Below, piece by piece: positions 1 through 11,836 of a stretch of 64,000 bases of DNA. Position numbers and translations under genes: made by a program. Numbering within the stretch: position 1 is the stretch's first letter; every line of letters starts with the position of its first letter. The notes below the pieces were generated by a model. It saw only the letters and a list, made by a program, of their open reading frames with translations, was not told the origin of the DNA and did no database searches. Source of the stretch: Cardiocondyla obscurior (Eukaryota > Arthropoda > Insecta > Hymenoptera > Formicidae). Where the stretch lies: positions 2,590,499-2,654,498 of the forward strand of contig NC_091868.1 of NCBI RefSeq assembly GCF_019399895.1, in the 5' to 3' direction.

Positions 1-1259
1 TCTCAAGAAGCCTATGGTCCTAAGCGACTCGGGTAATCCGTCCGAAAAAAATTCAGCCCGCTTTACCGAAATTTCGCAGCCGACGGGTATCGATCCGCGC
101 GTGAAGCCGATCGACGTACGTCGCGAACTTGGACAGAATCACCCGCTACTCTCTTTCGCGGACTTTTACGCGGGATATGGGTCACTCTACCGAAACGATC
201 GATTCGCCGCGCGTTGACTCGAGGAGGATGGACGCGTCCAATAATGAGCCCATGCTCGCGCGCGGAGTTTCCGCGGATCGCGACCTTCGTCGCGTTGTCG
301 CACGTATAATTGTCGCTAATTATCGAGCGCATGCCACCGCGCACGCACGTGCACTTTCGCGGTTTAATAATCGAGCACGTCGTAATAACGGCGAACGCCT
401 CGCGGTACCGCGAGTTCCTTCCGCGGTGTAACAATAGCCCCTCCGCGTTTCGCGTCAGAAGGTGCGCGTCCTTTACGTTACTTAAGGACGATCAATCGAG
501 ACTGGCCGATCCTTGAAAGCGTACGAAAACTCAAGCGTGCCCGTTTCCTTCAGCGGGCTCGATTTATAATCGGCGGCGCGCTCTCGCCTCTTGATACAAC
601 AATGTGCGATTAAGTGAAAAATGAAACTTACTCTGCCAGTGCACAAATGACGTCCCCGAACCGTTGCGGCAAGCAAAGGAATAAGCGACATCGTTAAACG
701 TCAATGCGATTTTTTAATGGATAAAGAGTGAACATTCAAATCGGGTCGATTATCTTTCAAACGATGGTAACTTTGACGTAAAATGTGGAAGCATGCTGTC
801 GTTACCTCGGATTTTAAAGTGTAACGTGGTACTATAAGCTAGAAATTGATAAGAAATATTTGTAGGTCAACGTAACGAAATGTAATAGTCTACGATATCA
901 AAGTACCGTCTGGAAAGGCGTTAAAACATTTACGACATCAAAGCATTGCGCAAGAAAATATTTTCAGTAAAAAAAAAAAAGAAAAAAGAAAAAAACGAGT
1001 AGCGATGGAATTTTCCTTGTGATAAACAGTTCCAGTAAAAAAAAAAAAAAAAAAAAACTGGCTAGTTACGAGCTGTTTCATAGAAAATTATAATTATTAA
1101 TGAAACGAAACAACGAATTTGATTTTCGTTAAAGAAGCAGAAATACTTGGATGCTGGCTAAGAAGTGCAGAATTAAGTAATAGAGATTCTCAATGTCGGC
1201 GCGTGTAATCGCGCGAAACGTGGCTTACGCAAACAAGCGCGTTAATTCTTAAGGTGCTG

Positions 1260-2060
1260 CGACATGGGCCGTCCTCGGGAATCCGCGGGCGCGACGAGGA
1301 GAGTAACGTGGAGCAAGAGCCAGCGGTGGAAGAAGAACGAGGAGAGAACTGAAGAAGCCGAGTCGAGCCCCGCGACAGGTGGGTGGCCGAGGGGACGACG
1401 AGGAGCGCAGCGTGGCATCTCTTCCTCGGGCAGCGGCGGGTTGGAGTAACCCAGGGTCGACTTAATCTTAGACAGCTACCACTACCGCATCGTCGCGAAC
1501 ACTGTTACCCGCGGTTTTACTACCACCACTACACGCAGGCGAGTTGTGGTCATCGCGCGGAACCGTCATTCTCGTCACCACCGAGAAACGCGCGAGGGCG
1601 ACGCGACACGTCGCTCGGCCCGACCTGGTGTAAACGAGCCTTTAAGCCTTGCCATCTCGCATCGCGGCGAACGCGACAGACACGGCACGCGCGACGACAC
1701 GACGGCCAGGAACCGGGGAGCGCGCACCTGCGCGCGCGCTGCCCGCACCGTTTTCTCGGTCGCGGCCCGTTTGTCCCCGTCACGACCGCCCCTTGCCCTC
1801 CACTCGATCCCTTCCTTCCGTCCCTCTTCTCTCGCGGTCGAGCGGACCCCCACCCGCGCGCGCGCGCGACCGGGTTCCTCCGGAGGGGTCGAGGAGGCAC
1901 CTTTTGCCTCGCACCCCCCCCCTCCTCCCCCCCGCGCGCCACTCCACCTTCTCCTTCTGTACACCTCATCCTCCTACGCCGCTCCAACACACACGCGCAC
2001 TCGAGAGAGTCGATTATCGTTCGGAACCGGGAGCTCTCCTACTACGCGGTGTAACGAATG
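1260..2060. promoter_or_regulatory. CpG-rich island, probable promoter
   Basis: The base composition changes sharply here to GC- and CpG-rich DNA with pyrimidine-rich stretches (around 1800-1960) and GA-rich DNA (2055-2095). In insect genomes with high CpG content, such islands often mark promoters or 5' UTRs. Several overlapping frames stay open across it on both strands, so the ORFs themselves are not evidence of coding. It leads directly into the candidate first coding exon at 2101. Confidence 0.45.
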
Positions 2061-2100
2061 AAAAGAGAGAGACAGAGAGAAAAAGAGAGACGCGATAACG

Positions 2101-2136
2101 ATGGCGGCTCGGCCGTCAAACGCGAGCACTGATTAT
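2101..2136 (+). CDS. Candidate first coding exon of an unidentified plus-strand gene
   Basis: An ATG with G at +4 follows a CpG island and a GA-rich leader. It opens 12 codons, MAARPSNASTDY, ending at a good donor, GTAAGA (2137). The island, purine-rich leader, start codon and donor together look like the first exon of a gene with a long first intron, running opposite to RPB8. I could not find a following exon in the window and do not recognise the peptide. It could be chance. Confidence 0.3.
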
Positions 2137-5100
2137 GTAAGAAAAGAGCAAGGAAATAAACTTGACGTGCTTCGCAACAGCCGCGCGCGGACGAATTTGC
2201 ATACTACAGTTCTTCGCGCTGACTATTATTAAATGCCGTTTCTCTTCGTTTTCCTCGTTAAACGTCGCTCCAGAAATTGTGTCGCGTGACGACACGATTG
2301 TTTATTATATAAAATATGCGTGCGCGGAGGCGTGAGAGAAGCGAACGGGTTTAGCAGAAGGCGCCGGGCGCGGAGATAACTTTTCGGGGACTAGTCGAGC
2401 GTTGCACCCGAAATGATCTGCCCCGTTATCTGTTGATGCCGCGATTACGCATCCCTCGCGTCGCGAAGTCGTTCTTATCGCCGCGCGCGTCGGTGAACGC
2501 CGCAAGACACGCGCTCACGCAGGATTGACGACGCATTAGTCAGGCTAAATATCATTGTTATGTAATTGAGAGCCGGTGCACGACGCGCTACATGCTCCTC
2601 GGCTACGTCACTCGGTGCAGCGCACATAACGAAGCTATTCTTGGTCCATCGTCGTGATGTTTGAACGCGGTTAATTGATCGTACGTCGCGTACGTCCGGA
2701 ATAATTAACAGCCCTTTCCCTGGCAATGCAAAACGCACGCTTCAACAGTCGGCGGGGAATCGCGGATCGCCAAATCGACGAGGTAAAATCGAAGGATTTG
2801 GCGAATGTTACGCGCAGCTTGGCGAGGGCACGAGCGAAAATCAAAAGCGAACGTCGCTACGCGCGGGGGAATTATGTAAAAGAGCCTCTTCCGAGAAGCG
2901 GAATTCCGCCCCGCTGTCGAGGATTAAATCCTTCGTCGTTCGAGCGCGAAGCGAGCGCGGAAACGAATTTATTGAAAATCACCGATGGAAATAATGGATT
3001 GACTTTTCGCAGGCTTCCGAAAGGTTTAATAACGCGCTATTGTTTCAACTTTTTGTCCGACGTGGTTGCTCGAAAGGGTGCTACAAATCAAGTCTTTTGA
3101 CGCGCGCACGCGGTGCTTGGTAGCCGAGGGCCTTTCCACTCGTATGTCGGACATACCGCAAATGCGAAGAGTGGCTGTAGGGGAGTTGAAGCAACACGTG
3201 GCGGTCGGGGCACGTAGCCGCGATTGCTCGGCTGCGAAGTCTGTAACTATTGCACGCTCAATGTCACGGTTTGCACTATCACGATGACGTGCGTAGATAC
3301 GCGGGGCTTAAAAAAAAAAAAAATATATATATATATACAGCAGCAATAACATAAAACGTTGATACGTCGCGACTGCAGCAGCGATCTACATAAAATAACT
3401 TGCGAGAAAATTCTATCGCGATAAGTTAGAGTTTTGAAAATAAACGCGAAATGTCAAAAGCGAATCATTTAATTTATCCTCGTTCGTAATTTGATAAAAA
3501 AAATTCTGAAAGCACGAAGCAGAGAAGCATCAAGATAACGAGAACGGGGACAGGAGCGAGAGTATCGATCCGAAGAAATCAGCTTTTACTCTTAATCCTG
3601 TGAGCAGCGGACATAGAGATACGCCCGTGTGCCTGCCGACCTTGAGCGATATTAATTAGAGACAAGATAAATTTTCAAGTCTAAGAACGATTTCGCGCCC
3701 AACTAATTAAACTGTTACGCAAAGATTATCTTTCGTTATTAGCAGACTCGCTGAACTAGAACCGACCGATCCCGACTACAAATTATACATTGCGCGCGAC
3801 ACGAATTCGATGTAATAATTTCAACGGTATATTTTTTTTTCCTGTCCTAGATCAGAAAGAAATTGAACTTCGTTCTTTTTTTTCCTTTTTCAAGATTAAA
3901 ATTAATTCGGCCAAACCCGCTGACTGTGTCATCGCAAAGAAGAAAAGACTAATTTTCGTAGCGATTCTTTTACGGTAAAATGATATTTCGCAAGATTACT
4001 TACTACGTGGATATAGAACGAGAGCAGCCAGCTGACCTTCGATCAACCGAGAAATCCCTCGACCCAAATGATGTCGGAAGTCGGCTACGCGCAAACCTGG
4101 CCTGGTTGTGAATGCAACAACGTGGACTCTTCCGCGTGTTCAGGGAAAGTGGGGACGCGAGAACGGGGTCCCTGTCAGGGGTTGACCTAATTCCACTCAC
4201 TAGGTTAGCCTCTGACTGTCTGACCTTTCCCCAGGAGCGGTTCCGGCGAGGATGCGCGCGCGAGCGACCGTCGAAACTAGAGATCTCTAGTTTACTAATT
4301 TAACGCGCACACATATTTACACGCATTTGTCGCGGCCTGACCCGTATCGCCTGACAGGCCGGCAAAAAGATGAAATAAAATACGACCGAAGTCCTAGTCC
4401 TAAGACTCGCCCGATCTCTCGCATTCCCTCTAAATGAAACCCTCACGTTCCCGTTTAAACCGCGCAATCGAATACATAAAACGTAGGACCGCGCGTAATC
4501 ACCAGAATATTTTTATTCAGACGTGGGTTTAAAATACATTCCAATTTTCGAACCTTGTTTAAACAGAATTATTCGCGCAACTGCATACCGCCTGTTGTTA
4601 GTTTCAATATTTATCCGCGCGTTACAAAAAGAACATCGCAATCATCTGGTATCTCGGGCGAGTAACTTTTTATAACCTAATTTAAATAAAATGGTAAAAA
4701 AAAAGAAACAAAAACAAAAAAAAAAGGTAAAATGGCACGGAGTCACCGAAAATAAATCTCTGAAACAATCCGAGCTTGATGTTCGCAACACGTGCAAGCG
4801 GAAAAACAATGCGGAATCGAAAGCGGGAAAATTGTAAATGTGGGCATGGCTCGTGGCAAACGGGCGTAGGTGTGCGCGAGGGAGGTGTTCGCCAGGCAAG
4901 TGTGGGCTGACTCCGAGGGGATAAACGAAACTGGGTCACCCCTGGGAGCCGGAGAGAGCCTGGCTCGCAACCGGGAGGTGAGCCTGCGGAGTGTTGGCGG
5001 CAACGGTGCAACACCCACAGCGGTATCGAAGGAAGGAAATTACCTGCCCAGGAGCGTCCCTCCCCCTCGATTAATTATCTTCCGGCTAAGCTCTTACGCT

Positions 5101-8100
5101 AAAGTTCAAACCCGCGGTAAACAACTCCCTCGCGCATTATTACAATACGTCGCGAAATGTTTTTAATTATTTTCCGCGAAATAACCGCGTTTAATTCCCG
5201 CGACGCCTCGCGCGGATTAAAAGACATAATCGAATTAAATCGGCGTATTTAAATTATATATCGCGTCGAGTTTTATACGAACGCGATTCAATCCGCCGAC
5301 GCTCCGGAACGGCTATTAAAATGAGAATGCTCGGTTCAACCGCGAGATATTTTAATGTGCCGCAATTTAGTGGACTCGGGCCGACTCCCCTTTCGCAACG
5401 AGTGACGTCGGCATCGCAATTTAAGCGCTCATGATTGGGTAGAGCCAAAGTATCGCTCGCGAACTTTATAACGCGGCTCTATTTCGTACCAAGTTTTAAC
5501 GTCTCGCGGAGTTAAAGAATCGACGACGGTTTACAAATGAGCTCGGCTGATCGCGAGAATAGGCTGCTTGATGTAAACGATATACGTCGCGGATCTGTCG
5601 TTGATCTAACAATAAGTATGCATTTCGTCGTGCGTCCGTTCGCGAGCGAGGAATTCGCGAAAAGTAATTCGAGAGAGCGCGGCGAAGCGCAGCGTCTAAG
5701 AGAATCAAATCAGCTGTTGATAAACACAACAACGCGGAACGTGATTGCGTAATACGTCAGGCGTTACGTGACGACGGGTATGACTCTCTTCCTCTTCCCG
5801 CACATTCGTTGTACACGCGATATATTCACAATCTCTAGAGTACAAGGCAGCGGGAGAGGAGCATTGCGAAGAACGTGGCGGCACGATAATACGGGTCAGT
5901 GCGGCAGCCACTCGGAAATGCAGTTTTCCCCTCCAATCTGGCTTGGAAAACAATTTTCTCGCTCGAATTCATTAGCGTAAAGGGATTAAAATGAGAAATT
6001 TTGGTGCGCGCGGGAACGGCATTACGTACCAGAATTAATCTTTCGCATCTCGTCTCGCTAAGTATCACGGTACGGTAATTAACAGCGAATTAGGAGCGCG
6101 AGGTATTCAATTTTTTTTACGCATCTTCAAATAATTTAGAACTTTAATATCTCATTAATCCTCGTATCTTTAGTCCTAACGTCTAGCAAAATCGTCGGAA
6201 TAGTCAAAGGGCTAAAGCATAGTCGGTATCATGGTCGTAACGTCGCTTTGAACGTATCGCGGAGCTGCCGCGAGACTCTCGGCGCGTGTAACGCTTATCG
6301 AAATCGCGCTGATACCCGCGTAAAAGAAATGGAAATGCATTTTCCACGTCGGCTGCCAAAAATGCAGAACACGCCCCGCGATTGCGCCTCGCGGATTTTA
6401 CGTAACGCGCGACGGCAGTTCCGTGACAATTTTATCCGCCCGCCCGAGTTTTCTCGCTCGCGGCGCAACGTCGGATGACGTGGCGGTTAAATTTTCCGCC
6501 GCGTCGGCTGCATATAACGCGCGCGCCGCTTTCCGACACGGTCCTGGGCACTGTTTTCCAGCGAGATATTAGGAGGCGCATGTGTGACCGTGGCAGACGT
6601 GAGTCACAAGGAAGAAAAGCCGAGACATGTTGCGCATATGAGCGCAATTCAGCCGGTGCGGTTTTACCACCTACAGGCACTTAGACGGCAGCGCCGCGAG
6701 GTCGGAGAGAAGAATTTTAACGCGAATTTAACAGACGTATCGAGACTGCAATTAGAATCAATTCTACGTAGAGAGAAGATTTAATTGAGCCCTCGTTCAT
6801 CCGCGGAGGAAAAAAAAAAAATTAAATTTTGCCGAGAAGAGAACGAAAATTCAAGCTACAGATATTTAACGATGTTTCCGAGCCCGGTGGATTACGTATT
6901 TACGAAAGAATTTCCAATCATGTCCCGGAGTTAATAACGCGCATCGTAAATTGTAAGCGCGGCTGCGACCGAGATGCCTTGATCATTCGATTAGCAAACC
7001 GAGTTTACGCTCAAGAGAATATCGCGGAAAATATGTCGGAAAATCGGCCAGCGTGGAGCTGAAACCCCCCTTCAGGTGGAGGGAGATATTCTCCTAAGCT
7101 CGGTCCCGTCAGCTGATTGGTCGTACGGGCGTCAGCTGATTTTGACAGCCCCGGGACGACCTTGCGCGTCCTAGCCGTGGTATCGACCAATTGAGAAATG
7201 CTGGCACTATGCGCACGCGTCTGCACTAATCCTGATCAGCTGACTCTCACGGACTCCCGCATCCTCGACGAGATCGAAGAAATATGCGCTACAGGTTCTA
7301 CCGCGACGCGAGACTCGCGTCGATAATCTTTTTGATAAACCGCCGAATAAAAATTAGAACGGCACGTTCGCACTTCAATTCCGATAAGGAACACACGACG
7401 GAGAACAGTTCTAAATCAAACGACGCTTCCGCTTTGCGTTGCCGTCATATTTCGAGAAATTATATTAATTTATAGAGACGTCGATTGGTACAGTGACTCA
7501 CGGCGAAAGTTCCCGGGCGATTCGCGGCGTGAATATTAAGCGATCGCGCGTAAATAATTGACGTAATTAAAAAGGGGCCGAGTTAAACAATTAATTTCGA
7601 GTTTCGAATTTCTTTTCAAAGATCGCGTCGCGGCAACGGGGTGAGAGAGCTGCACCTGCGCGTTGCCGATATCGCCGAGGCGGCATTAGCTATATTCATT
7701 CCGGGGTCTCGAGCTACCCCCGATCAATAATTCGTTCCCCAGCTGTCACGCCCCTCGTAGACGAGCGAGCGAAACGGACAAACAAATTACAGTGGTAACG
7801 GAAATTACGCTGTAACTAGCAGTTCGACTTTATATTATTTCATCACGTTTCGAGCAAAAGCCCCGATGAGTCCGTAACAACTGCGATAATTTCGAAGCCA
7901 GAGAGCCTAAGTTACCTGCAAAACCTGAGATGTCGACCTTCGGCGTATCTTTTTTTCCCACTCTCGATTTGCTACAACGAAAATAAGATCTGCCCATATT
8001 GCGGAATAGTTAGCGCCAGCGTGTGTGGCTTCGGAATATTATTTAACAGGCGGATAAACATATGCCGCGATTGCAAATCCACTAGAAACGCCATCTCTCG

Positions 8101-11100
8101 AAACGGGACCGAGGCACTCTTGTATTTATCTCGAATCAAATGATAATCATCACAGCCAGCTTTCAATTATCTACAACTCGTATTGGATTCAGAGTAGAAG
8201 CTTCTCGTGGCGAGTTCGCGTCACGCGATGCAAATGATAATTTCTTTTAATGATCAAAGTGTGTATAAAATGCGAATAACTGATCTAAAATGCAAACGCG
8301 AAGTCTCAAGACTATTTAAAAATAAAGCGCGATGCGTATTTTCGTGACGATTTTCAGAAAGACGTTTCGTTCGACTAACATTTTCTCCAAGAAAAATTAA
8401 AATAAAGTAAACGAGCGGAATAAATAAGACCAGATAAGAATCGGGAAACTTGACGATTATGGGAACCTCGCGGTAATCGCCGCCGACGTGACTTCGGGTC
8501 CAGGTGTGCTTTGTTCCAGGGCGATCTTTTTCAGCGATTGCTCTTGACATTTGACCGCCGGGTTGCCAATGCCCTCAGAAAACTGAGATACCACCAGCTG
8601 TGTTCACCCGCTTCATTACCTACCGAGTGAACGCAGAGTGGCTCCCTGTCCTCCGAAAGCTCTGTTCCGTTGATCTCCCTCGTCCGGGTGCTCTTACCGA
8701 CCGTCTGATAGCGCATAATCGTCGTGCCACATCAAGAGGCATCTCCTCGCGCAAATATCCGCCTCGATCCATCCACACTTGAGGCCACGGAGCACTCGCG
8801 TTGCTTCTGCCGAACGCGATATCTTCTTATCATTCGCTATCCTTCCGCATTACATTTTCATCGCGCGAGGTTCCTCGGAATTCCCACTACCACGATTAGA
8901 GGAACGATAATCGCAAAACGCCGTTTGTAGCGAACGAAAGGGCTCTCTTCTACGCTTTTAGGAATATTAACAACGAGATATTTCCCGACGTGAAACATTT
9001 TCGGGATGACACGGAGACACGCGCGGGCTTCTTTGTCTTTCATTAAGAAATTAAAATGATAACGGCTATAAGCTTATTGACTCAAATGCTCGTTAAATGT
9101 ATAATGAATGCTAGAAAATATATCGCCCGTGCCGTCTGCGACCAAATGATCAATTAGAAAAATACAGTGGAGCTGCCAAGACCAGCGTACAAAAACAATT
9201 ACCGCGCATCGTTAACAGGCGTGTAATGTAAGCTCGTCCGATTACGCATGACGTATTCCAATACTTGACAACCTTGACTCGGTGTGTAACGTGCAGCAGT
9301 CGGGAAGTATAAATCTTGATCCTCCAACATTTAGTATCTCAAATTCAGCCATATACATTAATGTATACACTGCGTTCTATTTTTTTTTTTTTTCTTTTGC
9401 GTTCAACGAAGATATTAATCAATAATTTTTACTCTTTAATTAACGAATATTAAACAAGAAATTTTGATCTCTTTTAATTTCATTAGGCTGAGAATATCCA
9501 ACGGACCAAAGTCGTTCAGCCGCTCACTACTCAGATGCTCGAGACAATGCGACGAAACATCGACTGAACTTCCCTCTTATCGGATTGCAAAATACATGAG
9601 AATTTTGCTAACATCCTAAACCACACAAGACTGAGATAACATTTTAACCGCGACGGAGATCGGCCGCGCATCGTACGAGCAGCAAACTAATCGAGACACG
9701 TTAATCCGAGCATATTAATGCGAACCTCGCATAGAAGCGCTACGAAATGACGTCGTATTTGATAAAACGCTTCCGCACTTGTGCGTAGTCGATTTAAAGC
9801 ACCTAGCAAAAGGTTTAAAGACTTTAAAGCACACGTTATTTTATTTTTTTTTTTCTCTCTCTCTTTCTCTATCTATTTGCTCCTTCTCCGTCCCTCCCCG
9901 TCTTATCGCGGCGTCTTCTCTTCTCCTACGATCTGCGTTCTATCTTTAATCACGCCAGCACAGCGCGACGGCACGTTTTACGCGTTCGTCTTGGTACAAC
10001 CTGCGACGAAATCAGCAAAGGCGACCGATGCGACCGACCGTTACGGCCACGTCCCAAGGTTAACGCGATAAGTCGGTCAAACTGCGGGGTTATCGCGCAA
10101 TTCCGCATTTCGTCCGACACGTTTAAATGGAAAACCCAACAGTCGCGTGCAACAAAGCTTCCAGGCCGACCGAAAAGCGATTTTAAACGGTGGAGATCCG
10201 ACAATTTTTATAACAATAATGTTTGCTCGTTGCGTATTTTTGAAGATAAATTTAAGTCGGTTCGCGGCGCTTTTTTCTTTTTTTTTTTTTCTTTTTCTTT
10301 TTTTTCCCCAGCAATGGAATAGTCGACTGCGTTTGAAAAAATAGTGAGTCCATAGTTCATGAATGACGAGGCTAAAAATGGCCCACCCGATGACGCACTA
10401 TTTCGGCGTGCTCGACCAATCGTGCCAAGGTTTGGGCAATTGCGTATCACGTAATTCACACACAACAATCTTGGCCTTACCGTTATTCGAATTATCGCGT
10501 TATCCGTAGTAATTCTCCGTGTGGGTAATTTCGCGTGGAAATTTTTATGCGTATCAAAAAAACAAATTAAAACATCGCAATATAACAAATTGAAATTATT
10601 TAACCAATTCGCTTGCGGAATAATCTTATTTATTTAGCCATCCGATTAATTAAAACGGTGAAATTTGCCTCGCTTAAGTCCTTTGCCTTTCCGTCCTACT
10701 AATTGCATGGAAATGCTAATTACCGCCTTCGCGTTTCGGTTGAGAGATCTCGTTTAGAGCGCTAACGCGACGACAACGGAGAGCCAATTTTTCTATGGGC
10801 GGCAATAGAAAGTTGTTTTCGGAAGCCTCGCGGGCTTCATTGAGAGCGTTTGGAAGCGAGCCAATAGGAGATCGCACAGCAGAAAGTTTGTCGCACATCG
10901 GTGTGTCGCTCGTACGACGTCACGCGTCGTGACGTGCGTCTGTGCGTATACCCGATACGCACCGTACTAGTGGGCATAATTTGTAACTCTCAGCGACAGC
11001 GTTTTTATCGTCGTGAAATTGTCATCGCGCGGCTTTTTCGCCGTATGTTATACTCGCGTAAATATGTCGATAAGAGTTACAAAATAAGGGTGTACAATCC

Positions 11101-11655
11101 GAGCAGAATAAAAGTGACGCTAATGTGCACAAACAATGATACACAATCGATAATGCTGCTCTTTGTAAAATTTATTTAAGAGTTGCTTGATATAGAAACA
11201 ACACAAGGCAGTATTGCGTACCGTGAGATTGCAGTTCTACAGAATTCTGCTCGGATGTTGTAAGAAAAATAAAAAAAGTATAGATTCGTTTGCACAAGAT
11301 TGTCAAACAAATAAAAAATTGATAACAGACCTTAAGATTTATTAATTAATAATAAAAAAATAAAGATATCAATAATGATAACTCTATTTAAGACACGTTC
11401 GTAAAAAAATATATTTAAAGAAATAATATTACTTTCGGGAAGTGCAAACGCATCTTTGACTGCCGGGTAAATGGCAGAATCAGTCTGGAAGGTTTGCCTT
11501 CGATTTTTATCTTCGTGTCGAAAATTATAAATTAATTTTTTTAAATATTACTAATTAACTTTGCTAAGTGCAGGAAATTATATTTTTCAGAGAGATGAAA
11601 GGCTGATTTCTTCCAGACCGATTTAATATGCTTGATAAGAAGAACAAGTACTTAC

Positions 11656-11836
11656 AGTCTGCTGCTGGGCTCGTTGTTAGCCTCGTCGCCTTCGATTCGG
11701 TACACCTTGCCGGACATGACGTACTCAAAGCTGTCTGCCCTGGAACCGCCCTCCTGTTCCATAGGATTCCACTCGTTACCGTCTGGGTATCCATCCTCGC
11801 GCAACGTCGTCGCCAGCACGAGGCGGAATTTGTCAC
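11656..11836 (-). CDS. Polr2H: RPB8 coding exon 3
   Basis: This 181-base exon encodes GDKFRLVLATTLREDGY through ANNEPSSR, plus two bases of the next Leu codon. It starts after the acceptor CTGTTCAG and ends before the donor GTAAGT. The following exon, expected to begin SAYVSFGG, is not in the window. Confidence 0.93.

Larger units (their letters stand above)
1..11655. other. RPB8 intron 3 (partial), mostly featureless
   Basis: By position this is the third RPB8 intron, open at the left edge. I see no protein-like exon except the possible plus-strand first exon at 2101. It contains the CpG-rich island at about 1.26-2.06 kb, A-runs near 970-1060, an A-run with TA repeats at 3310-3337, three CAGCTG E-boxes at 7.11-7.24 kb and a palindromic ACGTCACG site at 10917-10935. 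The many short ORFs are of the kind expected by chance in CpG-rich DNA. Confidence 0.6.

Noticed and set aside
1383..2098. Overlapping ORFs of 129-223 codons in the 1.3-2.1 kb island
   Set aside because: Five frames are open at once and the products are R/P/S-rich; more likely promoter or UTR DNA.
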